From Anarhynchus alexandrinus (lineage: Eukaryota; Chordata; Aves; Charadriiformes; Charadriidae): 64,000 nucleotides of DNA. This document shows, piece by piece, positions 48,416 through 61,187 of the stretch. The stretch's first letter is position 1, and every line of letters begins with the position of its first letter. The DNA lies in assembly GCA_008711295.1 (NCBI GenBank), contig VUYV01000191.1:1240816-1304815 (forward strand). The letters are read 5' to 3'. Made by a program: the position numbers and the translations under genes. A model generated the notes under the pieces. That model was not told the DNA's origin. It saw only the letters and a list, made by a program, of their open reading frames with translations, and searched no databases.

Positions 48416-51400
48416 GAAGAAACTATAATGGGATGTGTGGTGTTACTCAGCGGGAGAAGAGCTGCAAAACAGGTACCGGCACATCTAACGAGAGGAAGAA
48501 ACATGTTTTCAGCTAAACTCAAAATACTGTAAGGCAAGCAGTATAAAGATTAGTACAAATGCAACACAGATCTCTTCTAGATGTGTTCTGTATGGCAATT
48601 ATTTAAAAAAAAAAAAAATCTGTTCTAGATTAGTATAATCTGCTGTCTAAACTGGTGTATCTTGAGGTCTTTTCCTATAAAATCAGGAAACCACTTGTTT
48701 CTTTACAGAGACTTAGGTTTTTAAAATCCTCTGCATTCCATGCTTGGGTACTCCCATGTTCATGTTTATTACATAGGAATAAATAAGTGCTTTTGCATCC
48801 TTTTGTAGTTCTTTGTTTGACACGTTCAAGGATTTCCAACAACCGATTCACTCCACTATAGGTAGAAGCAGGTCTTGCAATGTAGCATATTCAAACAGGC
48901 ATGACAAGAAATAGTTTCCAAGACAATTTAAAACTATATTCAGATGAGAAAAGCAAGAGGTATAATACAGTGTAGTGTTGTTTCTCATGGGCAGAGTGTT
49001 TTTGTTGTTGTTGTAGTTTTTGTGGGTGTTTTTTTGGGTTTTGGTGGTGTTTTTTTTTTATCAGCTGAAGTGTTCTGGGAATCTTAGGGTAACTATATAC
49101 TAGTGGAAATGATTCAAGGAGCAATGAGGCACATGTTCAAAAATAATTGCTGTCTTAGTTCTAAATTATTTCACAAAATACCCTCCAGGACTCATATTGT
49201 TCTTTATAGGTTTAATGTGGAAGTGTCCTTCCTATGGAAAAATACCAAGTATAGATAAACTAAACTTCTGCTGTCTTACTGGCTTGGTTTGGATACAAGA
49301 CTTCAACTTTGGTTTTTTTAATTGTCTCAAAAGATTCCAAGTTTGTGTGACTAAACAAAACAAAAAAGACAACTTGTAGGAATTAATACTTTGTATAGTA
49401 TCTTTGTTTTCTCTTCTTCTCTTCCTTGCATTCATTCTGTGTTCTCTTTGATATGTGGTGAACTCTGTGAAAGCGTGGTCTATAGGTAGATGGGGGGGAG
49501 AAGTAATAGTTCTAGAATCCTACAGTTTCTTTCTAAAGGCAGTAAGGAATACAAGAGAAACTGGCAAAAAAACCCCATGATGTGAAAAAGCATTTTTTCA
49601 GAGCAGTTTCACGTGGATCTATGTAAAGAATCGCAGCGTTAAAGCAGAGGCTGGCTTTCTGCTCCAAGAAATCAATTCTTATGTTCTCTGGCTACAGCTG
49701 TCTAATGGCTTGAGATGGGTATGGCAGTGTTGCAGCCTGGTCAGTTTGAGAAGGAGGAGAAATAAGGATACAGTTTCTTTCGTTGTGTAGCAGCTCCACC
49801 ACTGGTCTTCCCTCTGTCACTATTTGGAATTCGCTGGTCTCTTCAGTCCCTCCAGCTCCCTTTTTCACTCTTGGGGTGGCTTCAGACTGTTGACTACCCC
49901 AAAACTTATGGTGGATATCTCAATCCAACCCAGAGGTTTCTTCTTCCGCTTACAGCTCTCGGCTATGCCGCAGCTCTGTTGCTTGAGAGCTGCTGGGATT
50001 TACAGAAGGGGAGTCTCTTACATTATAGAGATTGCACTGATAAAAACCTCCAACATGAAAAAACTGAGTGTTTATACCTAGTGAGGAGCACGTTTAGAGC
50101 GTGTGTATTCTGAAACCAAAGCCGACTCAGCATAGTGGAGATGAGTTATTACACAAGCTAGAACGATTTTCGGAAATACATGTAAAGCTTGCAGGACCGT
50201 ATTCTATTTTAAAATTGGCGATGCTTTGCAAGCCAAGGTAAGCTTGGGAATTCTCCTAATTAAAACAGGCTCCCCTCATGCGATTCACTTAATAGATTGT
50301 GCAGACTTTCAGATCACTTTCTTAAAACTTAATTGGACTTGAAAACCGATTCCACTAAATTTGACTTAAATGTGTTTTGTGTTTAGCTTGTTAAAGTAAG
50401 AATAGAATATGTAAGTAGGAGCATGGAGGTGTTGCTAAATTCCGAGTATTCAAAGTGAGAACTATCAACACGTAAATTATTGAGCTGTCAGATTAAATGA
50501 AGCTGAACGTTTTTAAGTGATTCACATGCAGATTGTTCCAAAAAGGCACAGATTCCACATTAGCAAAAATCAGGAGCTCAAGTTGGTGTTCATTACCTTT
50601 CCAAATCAGAGAAATAGTAAGAACTATTTTTTTGTAACTTCGCTGCGCAAAGGAGCGTTAGATTGGTTTGTTGTTTTTTTTTTAAACGATACAACAGAAG
50701 TTCTAAAGAAACATGTATTCAAGAGTATTTTCATACTTTTCATGTTCATTTTCTTAGTCATCAGTCTACATGGATGTAATTCTTAATGGTTATGCATATT
50801 GCAGGAGTATGGGTTTGCGAAGTAAAATTTAAAAATACCTTGTTTACCTTTTCTTTGCCATGAGAAATGAAGTAGTTAATAATGCTGATAAGTTGTCCAA
50901 GTGTGGAAGAGAAATAGTCTTCCTTCATAGAGCTGAATGCAGCTCTTCACACTTCTTAGAGCTATTGCCCCAAATTTTCTGCATAGTAACTCCTGGGATA
51001 TTTGTTTTAAGGATTTCTATCACTGTGAAGACTGAGTCTAAAAGTAATCTGAGGTGAGTTTTTAAAAAAAAGCATGAAAAATACTTTAATATATGAGAGA
51101 GTTGCTAGCGTTGTATACTGAATCATAAAAATTGCTCCAGAACTCTGCTAATAAGAGATTAGGGGTCACTTTCTGTGGTGTAACAGCGTAAAACACTTCT
51201 TTCTGTACCGTGTATCATCTTTTGCAGGGTGGGAGGGATGAGGGAGGAAAGAAGTCTAAATTTTATAGACTGTGGGGCTACTGAAAATATCCTCAGTAAT
51301 TCTAAACTCCAGTCTGACTCAGCCCCTGTGGGTAGGAAGAGTATTTCCACTAATGCAATGTGCATTGCTAAATCTGCAGTGGAGTTGATCGAGACATACA

Positions 51401-52215
51401 ATATTAATCCTTAAAACTGTCAGCCTTGTAATTACTGTTTCTGAGGGGTTTTTCGAGCTTCTTGCCACCTAATTCCCAAATGTATGCTGCCGCTCTAGAA
51501 AGCGAAGGATTTGGGGATTTACGAGTTTATTCATCTCTGCAAAATAATTTTTTGAAACCAAACAAAAACCCCCCAAACAAACCACTTCCCCCCCCTTGAG
51601 GCTGGGTCCGTGCTGAGCGTATCTGGTGGGCTTCGTCTTAGTAAGGTGCTTCACTGGAGAGGTGGGGAGAGTCCTTCAAGCTGCCGTGCCTTCCCTGTCT
51701 GTAAGTAAAATTGGTATAAAAGCAGGTCCTTGGGGAAGACAAGCTAAATGACCAGCACTGAAGAGCCTATTTGTGTGAACTCGTTAGCAGTTTCCATTTG
51801 TGTGCTGCTGAAGTTCATGATAACAAACAAAAAAACCCCACAGGATACACTAACTCGGGCTTTTGATGCAGTATTTCAGAGAGAGTTGTGTGAAGCCTTT
51901 TTCCTTTTTTTTTTTTCCCCCCTCTCCAGTTATCACTTTCCCAACTCAAAGAAAATAAATATTCCTTCACCTTATTAGCATTTTGTATTTAGAGACTTGG
52001 ATTTCTGCTTACCAGTGTGAACGCAGACACCTGATCAGATGATAATAGCCCGATAAGCTGCAGCACTGATGCCAGTGCGGTAGGCGATGGGGACGTGCCT
52101 GAGAGAGGTTTCTGTTAGACAGAAAAGTGCATTTCGGAATACCTATGGTCAGAAATGTCTGCTCAATGGCAACTTTCAGCTAGTCCATTCTTGTTACGCT
52201 GTGAAGCTAATCGTG
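48416..52215. other. AT-rich non-coding sequence, no gene recognised
   Basis: No recognisable frame is seen. G/T-rich tracts at about 49000-49060, A/C-rich tract at about 51555-51597 including a C8 run, and poly(T) near 51.9 kb are the visible low-complexity features. Confidence 0.65.
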
Positions 52216-52258
52216 CATGATCTTCAAGGTCCTTTCCAACCTAAACCATTCTATGATT
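52216..52258 (+). mobile_element. Very short CR1 3' tail
   Basis: Only the last 40-odd bases of a CR1 element are present, reading TGATCTTCAAGGTCCTTTCC and AACCTAAACCATTCTATG. It is the same young tail type as at 10.9 and 33.6 kb, truncated almost to the end. A second, different CR1 copy begins about 80 bases downstream. Confidence 0.93.
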
Positions 52259-52339
52259 AGGTTCTTGTACTCTGCTGTTGGTCTTGCTTTGGGCAAATCA
52301 CTGCTGCTCTGAGGTTGTTTGCCTTCGTATGCCTTTGCT

Positions 52340-52930
52340 CGCATCCTGGGGTGCATGAAGAAGACTGTGACCAGCAGGTGGAGGGAGGTCATCCTCCCCC
52401 TCTACTCTGCCCTGGTGAGGCCACAACTGGAGTATTGTGTCCAGTTCTGGGCTCCCCGGGTCAAGAAGGACAGGGAACTGCTGGAGTGGGTCCAGCAAAG
52501 GGCTACGAAGATGATGAGGGGATTGGAGCATCTCTCTTATGAGGAAAGGCTGAGGGACTTGGGGCTTTTTAGTCTGGAGAAGAGGAGACTGAGGGGGGAT
52601 CTTATCAATGCTTAGAAATACTTGAAAGGAGGGTGCCAGGGGGATGGGAACAGTCTTTTTTCAGTGGTGCCCAGTGACAGGACAAGAGGGAATGGGCACA
52701 AACTTGAACGTAGGAAGTTCCATCTAAACATGAGGAGGGACTTCTTTGCTGTGAGGGTGGCAGAGCACTGGCACAGGCTGCCCAGAGAGGTGGGGGAGTC
52801 TCCTTCTCTGAAGGCATTCCAAACCCGCCTGGACGCCGTCCTGTGCCACTGCTGGAGGTGCCCCTGCTCTGGCAGGGGGGTTGGAGGAGATGATCTCCAG
52901 AGGGTCCCTTCCAACCCTGACCAGTCTGGG
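52340..52930 (+). mobile_element. CR1 LINE, older subfamily, one in-frame stop
   Basis: About 590 bases of CR1 3' end. The frame reads [33 protein letters not shown] and [20 protein letters not shown], meets TAG at 52613-52615, and continues in the same frame through [20 protein letters not shown] and [15 protein letters not shown]. So the C-terminal reverse transcriptase part is open apart from this single stop. Its bases differ clearly from the 10.4 and 32.8 kb copies, and its 3' end (CCTTCCAACCCTGACCAGTC) lacks the ATTCTATG octamers. It belongs to another, probably older, CR1 subfamily. It is 5'-truncated and inactive. Confidence 0.96.
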
Positions 52931-54481
52931 TGTAAAACACCGCTACCATTTACTTCCATTGCACTGTTAGTAAGTATTAGTCCGTAGAGGGTTTTCTTCG
53001 AAGATTTCCATCTCTGTCTAGGTGGAACTATATTCTCTAGGAATATGACCACCCTTCCTCTACCCCATTAAATGCAGCCTGCCCTCTCAGGGGATAGGGG
53101 ATGTTCCCACGAGTGCGGCTTGTCAAAAGCGCTGCGTGGCAGCGCCGGAATTCAGCCTGCAGCTCCCAAAACGCCCCGGGGCAAGGAAAGGCTTTGTGGA
53201 TACACTGGTCATAGCAAGTAGGGACTGCAGCTCAGGGGGAATCTGTTATTCTGGGAACTTGCATGATGTTGGTATCACAGGGAATGCGAATAATTACTGG
53301 CAAAGTAATTGTGACTTTTGGGACTGTTAAAGCCAACAGAACGAAGTGCTGGTACCGAAGAATAGAAACAAGGGAAGTTAAATGGGAGCTTATTAGCTGG
53401 GTATGAAAAAAAAACAATCGGATTCCAAATTGGGATCACGTTCTTTAAAACGGCCACTGGGAAATTTATTTTATTAAGTGGTTGCTCTACCTATATGCTT
53501 GCTCTTTCTCAGGGATCCCAATCCATGTGCGTGCACGTAAAATATGCTTACTCTAAATTTAATATTTAAGTACTTCATTTGTGGTGGTTTAATTTAAAAG
53601 TTAACACCCAAAAAATTAGGAAATAATTTCACAGCTCGAAAAGATCAAAATTGGTTTCTCATTGAGATATTACTCACTATTCCCTTAATCTGTGGTTCTC
53701 GGATGAATTGTGTTTTATTTTAAGAATGGGAACGTAGGCTCCCGATGACCTAGTGTCTTGGGATGCCCGAATCCTGGACTCGGTTTTATCTGTATTTTGT
53801 CACTGATTTAAAGTCCCATTGTATTATACTGAAATATAATCAAAACCCTCAGATCTGCGCTGCTACCCTTTGAAAAGTGTTTTGTACTTTTGAAATGAAG
53901 TGCTATTAAAAAAAAAATAGGCATTTCTTTCTAGTATATGCAAGATAAACTTATTCACAGCTTTATATGTGGACCTATGAAATTTAAAGAAGGAATTTCC
54001 CAGGCGAGTCGTAGGGCCTGTAATACCATTTAAAAGGGAAAGGGCGTTTGCCTTTTAGATACGCATGCCGCAGGAGTAGTTGGTGTAGTGAAAAGCAACT
54101 GTTATTTTGGGAGGTGTAATAAATGTTCGCTTGTCTACTGGTTTCTTAACCTCAATTTCTGCACCGCTAAACTTTCAGGGTAAATCAGGTACATCGCTGT
54201 AGCTGAGGAAAGCCAAGCTGTCAAACAGTTGCCTACACTCTTTACCTGTGAAACTACCTGCAACGGGCTTTGTGTGAACACAAATTAAGAGCTGCAGGAA
54301 GTAAGTTACTGCTTCTACTCGAATCCTTTGCTTTCTGCGTGGCTCAGCCTCCGTGGATGGCACACGGAACAGATGGGTGTAAAACTGTGCAAACCGGCGC
54401 AAGAGGAGGGAGCCACTGCGGGAAGCTCTTCCAAGGCCATGGTTCAGCAGCAGACTGCATCTGGCTTTAGGGCTCCTACTT
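52931..54481. other. Non-coding spacer between oppositely oriented CR1 copies
   Basis: Nothing gene-like is recognised. The spacer is 1.55 kb of unique-looking sequence with poly(A) runs near 53.41 and 53.91 kb. Confidence 0.65.
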
Positions 54482-54957
54482 AGAATCATGGAATGGGTTG
54501 GGTTGGAAGGGACCTTAAAGATCACCCAGTTCCAACCCCCCTGCCATGGGCAGGGACACCTCCCACCAGCCCAGGTTGCTCCAAGCCCTGTCCAACCTGG
54601 CCTTGAACACCTCCAGGGATGGGGCAGCCACAGCTTCTCTGGGCAACCTGCGCCAGGGGCTCACCACCTTCACAGTCAAGAATTTCTTCTTAATATCTAA
54701 TCTAAATCTACCCTATTTCAGACTAAAATCTTTACCCCTTGTCCTATCACTACATGCCCTTGTAGAAAGTCCTTCCCCAGCTCTCCTGTAGCCCCTTTAG
54801 GTACTGGAAGGGGCTCTAAGGTCTCCCCGGAGCCTTCTCTTCTCCAGGCTGAACAACCCCAACTCTCTCAGCCTGTCCTCACAGCAGAGGGGCTCCAGCC
54901 CTCGGAGCATCTTTGTGGCCTCCTCTGGACCCACTCCAACAGGTCCATGTCCTTCTA
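54482..54957 (-). mobile_element. CR1 LINE, minus strand, diverged 3' fragment
   Basis: Read on the plus strand, it starts AGAATCATGGAATGGGTTGG and continues through CCCCTGCCATGGGCAGGGAC, ACACCTCCAGGGATGGGGCA and TTCTCTTCTCCAGGCTGAAC to GGTCCATGTCCTTCT, the reverse complement of a CR1 3' end and the adjacent coding part. A segment in the middle (about 54675-54740) is AT-shifted and diverged from the other copies, which suggests an older insertion. It lies in inverted orientation to the copy at 52.3-52.9 kb. Confidence 0.96.
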
Positions 54958-56422
54958 ATCAAGAACACTGCAGCCACGTGATGGTAGGTGCTGATCCAGT
55001 ACAAACATATTCTGCTAAGTCACAGTTTTCTGGGAATTTTGACAAGTTAACGTTATCATCAGGCTTTATGCCAGATTGACTCTTATCTGTTCTACTATAG
55101 CTGTCATGTAACCAGTGTAGAGCATAATATATATATAACAGAGGCTATATTGTCTGCACCATCTAATTTGAGGGAAAAATGCGGTTGTGTTCTCGTGTCT
55201 AGTACAAATCAAATCTGTGTTGCTGTGCACAGATCCAGTATTAATGGCTGTGGAACCAGAGCTTGAGAACACTATTTTTTTTTTGATGGTTGTCTCCTGG
55301 CTGGGTGTAGGCAGTATGAACATATATATCTTTGCAAAAGACCTTCAGCGCAGCACTTACGTACATACACGGTATAAAAGCACGGGGATAACATCAAATT
55401 CTGTAAATTCGAGTGGGACAGAATGAGTATTGTCTTGCATTTCACTGCCTTTCATCCTGCGCTCGTCCTGTGCTCATCGTACCTTTCCATTTTACGTACA
55501 TAGCATAGGTGCGTAGTCACAAAAAAGATAAAGTTTGGTACGTAAACATCAGAATGAAAATATGCTCATTCATCTCAATGGAGTTTAGAAGTTAATACTC
55601 TAAAAATGTTGGGTTCCCTGTATTAATAGTGAAGTATGGGGGGGGGGAAGCAACTTCTGTGTTGCAACAGATCCATTTTTCTATCAGCGCAGCATATCAG
55701 TATTTGGATAATACTTTGGAAATCAGTGGAATAGAAAATGCTTACTTTGGTTGTGATCTGTTGCGCTCAATCTAAAGGACAGTATGTTTTCCCTTCTGTT
55801 TACATTCAATTTATTTCTGCTTGTGTTGCAGACAACGTTACAGCTGTAATGCAGCGCTGTGTTTTCTGTCTGAAATGATACATAACTGTATAACGTGTCA
55901 GGCTGAGTCTTCTTTTTTTTTAAATATTAGATTGAGTCAAACGTGAATAGCCTGGTTTTTCCTATGTAGTGATGAGATTTACGGTGCAATGTGAGTTACT
56001 GAGTGGTGAAGACTTATTTCTTAATTTGTACACAACGAAGCTAATAGCTGTGGCTGAACTGAAAGTATGTAAAGGCTGNTTCCCCTCTGTTGGGCAAGAA
56101 AAGGCTCCCGGATGAAATCTGGTCTCTGATGTCAATTTTTCTCTCCCGTTCCTTCCTTCTGTACTGTAACCATGGTTTATTTGCAGTTTAATATTTTTCT
56201 TTTCAATATTTTTCTTTATTCTAATTTGGGGGACAGGGGCATAAGAAGAAGGGCAGCAAATGGGGAATTGAACTGTTAGGACACCTCCTGAACAGCCTGT
56301 GGAAATTATAGAGACTGATTCCTGCAGGCTTCTAGCAGTCATTTCCATTATCCCAGTGCTCCTGCCTTGAATTTTCCTGGACTGAAAATGGGAACAACAC
56401 GTTTAAACACTGTAAAATGCAA
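54958..56422. other. Non-coding sequence, no gene recognised
   Basis: No recognisable product is found. It includes a G10 run at 55638-55647 and a single N at 56079, which may mark another contig join. Confidence 0.65.
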
Positions 56423-56474
56423 GCACATGTGTACACATGCATATATATACACACATGTATGTGTATATATATAT
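56423..56474. repeat. 52-base alternating purine-pyrimidine tract
   Basis: Every base from 56423 to 56474 alternates purine and pyrimidine, mixing CA/TG and TA steps, and includes the 14-base palindrome CATGTGTACACATG. Such tracts can adopt left-handed Z-DNA or cruciform structure and are often length-polymorphic. Confidence 0.9.
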
Positions 56475-59400
56475 TCTTCCCTCATTTGGAAAACTACTGC
56501 TATTCTCTTTTACATGTTTTAGCATTGGTAAGCATGCATATCGTAAAATCACTGAATTTGTTTTTCTCACCCCATCTAAATTTACTTTTGTTCTTATTTT
56601 TAATAATGAAATACATAATCAACTGATTTTGGTGTACTGATTTTCACCAAAATCCGTAGGTAGGCATTGCGCGCAGCAGCGTATTGGCAGAGGAAAAGAG
56701 GTCATAATGTTTTTGTGACAGGAGCTGCTGTTTTCAGTTGGGGAAAAGTTGGAAAGATGTCAGTATCCATTCCATATATTTAAAATAGAAACTTATATTT
56801 TGACTGAAAGGCAAAAGACTAGTACATGTATTTCTCATTTCCCTAGTGTACTTTGTTTGCAAAGCAAGAATCTTCTTTAAAATTGCCAGAGTTAAGGTTT
56901 CATGATCAAGTATGGGAGCTTCCAGCAGCTGTGATGTACAATTGATGACAATGTGAAATAAGACTTAAAAAAAGAAAAAAAAAGAAATGTAAGTTATGAG
57001 CAGCTGATTTTTTTTTTCTTATTGTCAAACTGTAATTTAAACCAGAATTTATTTTCAGAAAGATTTTATCTCTTGCTGTGTAAAATTAGATGTCATCTTA
57101 TTAGATGTCTGTAACATGCTCTTCGGTTAAAAGACCTGCAGTAGATACCAGTGTTACGTACTTCCAACCAGTGCTAGAGGCCATAAATATATAGAGTGAG
57201 GATATGCTTTTAGTGGTGGGGTTTTTTATATAAATAAAATACTATCTACCAGAGCTATACACATAGAACTCCATGATGATTTGTTTTCATTGCAGTGCCT
57301 CCCTTCCAAAGCCAGAGGAGAGAAAACGTAGTTTGACAGGTATTATGGAACATATTTATGGTAAATTGGGAGGTACCTGTACCCTTCAAAAAGTCATCTT
57401 GAGTACTTTTCAAATTGGATAATATTCTTATTTAGATACAAGAGGAAAACAGACTATTAAACAAAAGAGGAAAAAGGCTTCCACCAAAAAAAAGGTAATA
57501 CATCCATAAATATTTAAGGAACAGTTTCTCAATGTAAAGCAGTGCAGTGGTAGACAAAAGGACATGGAAAAATGCTGGACACAGACCTCTGAAAATAATA
57601 GTAAAAAGGATAATTTGACCATTTCTTTGTTGTAATATTACGACAGCCAAACAGATATACATGAATGCCTTGTGTTTGCATCAAAGAAAGAAAAAAAGGA
57701 TTAGGAGAAATAAAATACTCGACAAAGCAGCATGTATCAACGACTCTTGCTTCCTGATTATAACAATACTTATCGTGAACTTTGAGGTCCAATGGTATTC
57801 AACATAATGAAGCCATTTAGTTTGTGTTTTACTGCATCAATAACAGTGGGAAATACCTTAAGACATATTGCAAGTGTGTCTACATCCATCTACCAGCAAC
57901 CTTTGCAGTCTAACCACGTCACACCTGTTTCAAAACAGTTCTAATACGGCCAAGTATACACCTTCTGTAATTTTAGAACCTGAGCATCCCTAACGTTTTA
58001 TGAAATCTTTGCATGGAATTTTAAGCACAGGATGTCGCTTACAATGTGCCTTATCTCTCATGAGCTTTACGCTAATAGAGGCTATATTAATAGGAACACT
58101 ATTATTTGGAACCATGTTCCTCCCAAATTCTGCATAAATAGCTGCAGGGAACAGATACAGTATTTTTATCAAATGCTTCTCCTATATTGTACGATACGAT
58201 GTTTCATCGCTGGTGTTGAAAAACAGAAGTTGTTGAATTCCAGCATGGTCAACCTACTTTTTGCTCTTTAACTCTTAACTTTTACTTCTTTACTACTAGT
58301 GCTGTTTGAACAGATTGTGCTTAAAAAAACAAAAACAAACCAAAAAAACCCACAAACCACCATTTAGTTTGAATACTGAATGTGCTATGACATTTCCGTA
58401 ATATTAGGGTATTTTTTTGGTGCTCTGCCTTCCACTGTTGGTGTATTTATGCCAGATGGTTTCAGTCGTGGAGCCTGAAGATGCTCCATTGCAGTGTTTT
58501 CCTACCTTCAAGCTCAGGTCCTGCAATCAGATTTTACACGTATAGATCCTCGGGTCTCTCGAGAGGCACACTCCATGTAGTATTGCTCAATTTCTCTGTA
58601 TTAGTCAGCGTGTATTATCAAGGCCCTTAGTTGTGGAGTGGACTGTAATTAGTTATATTGGAAGATACTTTATATTATGGTTTATTTAAAAAAAAAAAAT
58701 GTTATCTTCTTTGTTGTGAGGGTGCAAGGTGATGTAAGCACTGTATAGAAGTCCAGCAGCAAATAATTTCAAAGTATGAGAATTGTGAACTGAACCGTAC
58801 TGAAAAAGAGAAATTCTAAGAACATCAGTAGCTCAAGACTGAGTAGAAGAGAGAGTAAATACTCTTTCTGCCATAACTACTGTTTGTAGTACGTGAAGGT
58901 ATCTGATACCAGTGGTGGGATCTGTAAGTGACTCTCTCAACCTGTCATTTTCCCAATTTTTTTTTAGATATGCCATTTAATGGTGTGTTTAAATGCATAT
59001 GCATGTCTTTTTTTTTTTTTTTTAATGCAACTGCCTCATTATGGTCTAAACTGGAGTTTTTTTCCCTAAATGCCAGCTCTCATGTAGAAATACGTCAAGC
59101 TGAGAAGAAGTGCGTTACTGTTTTACCCTCAGAAAAATGTCTTCAGATCTGGTTTTCTGTCTGCGTTAAACCTGGTGTTGGTATGAGTCAGATGAGTGCA
59201 GAATGTGTGAGGAGATACCGATGACCAAGCTATATCTGTACAACTCAAGATGTTCTTAAGTGTTAGAGGTAGGGTTGCTTTTACTTTGGTTGTATTTGTT
59301 TCTTGTGAAGCAGGTATGTTTTAGATGTAGCTTCCTTAGAAACAGTACTGCTTTATATTCAGAATATTCAGAAATGCCACTAAAAGTGCTTTTTGTAATC

Positions 59401-61096
59401 CTCTACAACGCTGACGCTTGTACTAAAACCCCCGGTCTGTTTGTTTACTGGAGATTCATCGGGCCAGCTACAGATGCTACTTCTACAACATCTTCCCTAG
59501 AGTAGAGTTTTAATTAAAACAACTCTTTTTACCCCAGCTGTCAGTGCAACCCGTATGAAAGGCAGAAAGCTTGTTTTTAGAGAAGAATTTGAATGGTTAG
59601 CTTGTCCTAAAGTCTACAGCCGCAGAATAAATTGAAGCATTGAATGTTCTACCTCTCCAAATTCTTTTCTCCCTTCCCAGTTTGCAGTCACTCCGTCTGT
59701 TTGCAGAAGTCATTTTAGCACTTCCTAAAGCTTGCTTTCTTCATAATCGGGAGTTCACAATGCACGTTCATTCCATTCAGCTGGAAAATATTGTGCAGGA
59801 AAACTTTGAAGATTGTTTTAATCTAGTGCCTACTTTACAGACAATGGGAGTTGTACAGCACCTTCTACAACTTTCTTTTTTTTTTTCCTCCTTGTCACCT
59901 TTCATATGGAGTAATATCTCAAAGATTCACATTCTTATTGGACCAAACCTTCCTTCAAGCTGGGAGGTAGTTGACTGTCAACTTAGAAACGCAGGACAAA
60001 AAGTGGGAGGTAGTTTGAAAAGTAAACAAAGTCTGTTTTCTAGGTCATGCCACCTTAAATTCTCATTTGTCTTCCTACTCACTACTGCTTCGTGAAAAGA
60101 TCTGGGTTGAAATGAGCCTTCCAAATGAGGAAAAAATGGACTTCATTAAACGTGGACGGCATTCTTGAGAGAGACGAGTACATGCTTGGCCTCTGGGGAA
60201 CTAGACATTTCATCACCTTCTCAGCATATGTTCCTGCTGAATCTTGCACACCATCTGACCAAACCTAGGTGGCCCAAATTCCGTTCTGATCTTCTACCCC
60301 TCCTACTAATGCTGGCCGCCTGCTTGCTCAGCCCCAGCAGTAGCTGAGCACAACAGCTGAACTTGTCCTCAAAAATATTTCCCACAAAGGATGATTACTA
60401 TAATGCTGCTGAAGACCTGTGTTCTCTGTCATCTTTCAACTGCTTTTACAGGGTTTGGCTTCACTTCTAAAAACACGTATGAGACAATTTCTAGCTATTT
60501 TACCATTATTTTGTGACCATTTCAGGAGTTAAGAACTTTAAATAGTCTCTCCCTCACCACTGGTTTTTACTCTTTGACCATAGAGTATGGGTCTACCTAT
60601 TTATTTTTTTTTTGGTGGTGAAGTTGGTTTAAAAGATCCTTCTCCCAAACATTTCATCCTGTTCTTGCTCAACCTCCTATACCTACCCTGCTGTATTAGC
60701 CATGGATCTGTAGTTCCTTTGTAACTGCTGTTCCGGCAGTCTACGTGAGCGATGTCTGCCTTCGGTCTTCTCAGCAGAGACGGATGGGAGTTGTGTGGCT
60801 CATCTATAAGTGCTTTTCTACCCCTACGCTTTAGGGCAATGAGTTGGCAGATACGTTAAAAAGAAAAAAGCTAAACAGCTTTTTAAATTATTTATTTATT
60901 ACTTCTGTTTATAATGGCTGTGCTGAAATAGCCTGTCCTTAAGAGCCACCAAGTCTGAATGCAAAGGAGGAGGAGAGGGAAGGACAGTAGGACAGAACCG
61001 CAGCAGAAGTCAATTCGACTGGCTTAGATTGCCATGGAACCATGCCTTGTGTGCAGAGCCCTGTTTTAAGATTACTGGTCAATCTGGTTCAAAAAT
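56475..61096. other. AT-rich non-coding sequence, no gene recognised
   Basis: The longest frame outside CR1 in the window is here, 151 codons on the plus strand at 59640-60095. It is hydrophobic in parts because of a T-rich run near 59.88 kb and shows no recognisable domain. It carries no codon-level sign of selection that I can judge from one sequence. I treat it as chance. A/C-rich sequence lies near 58322-58363, poly(T) near 59.01 kb. Confidence 0.6.
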
Positions 61097-61187
61097 ATGG
61101 TGGTTTGGGTTTTCTTTTGTGGGTTGGGTTGTTTTTTTGATTGTTTGGGTTTTTTTGTTTGTTTGGGGGTGGTTTTGGGGTTTTTTT
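61097..61187. repeat. G/T-rich tract with several G runs
   Basis: About 90 bases are almost only G and T. They contain runs GGG at about 61106, 61121, 61126 and 61146, GGGGG near 61164 and GGGG near 61176. The tract could form G-quadruplex structure on the plus strand, although some loops are long. Confidence 0.8.

Noticed and set aside
59640..60095. A 151-codon plus-strand open frame, the longest outside CR1
   Set aside because: No recognisable domain, partly T-run-derived hydrophobic sequence, and a few frames of this length are expected by chance in six frames of 64 kb.
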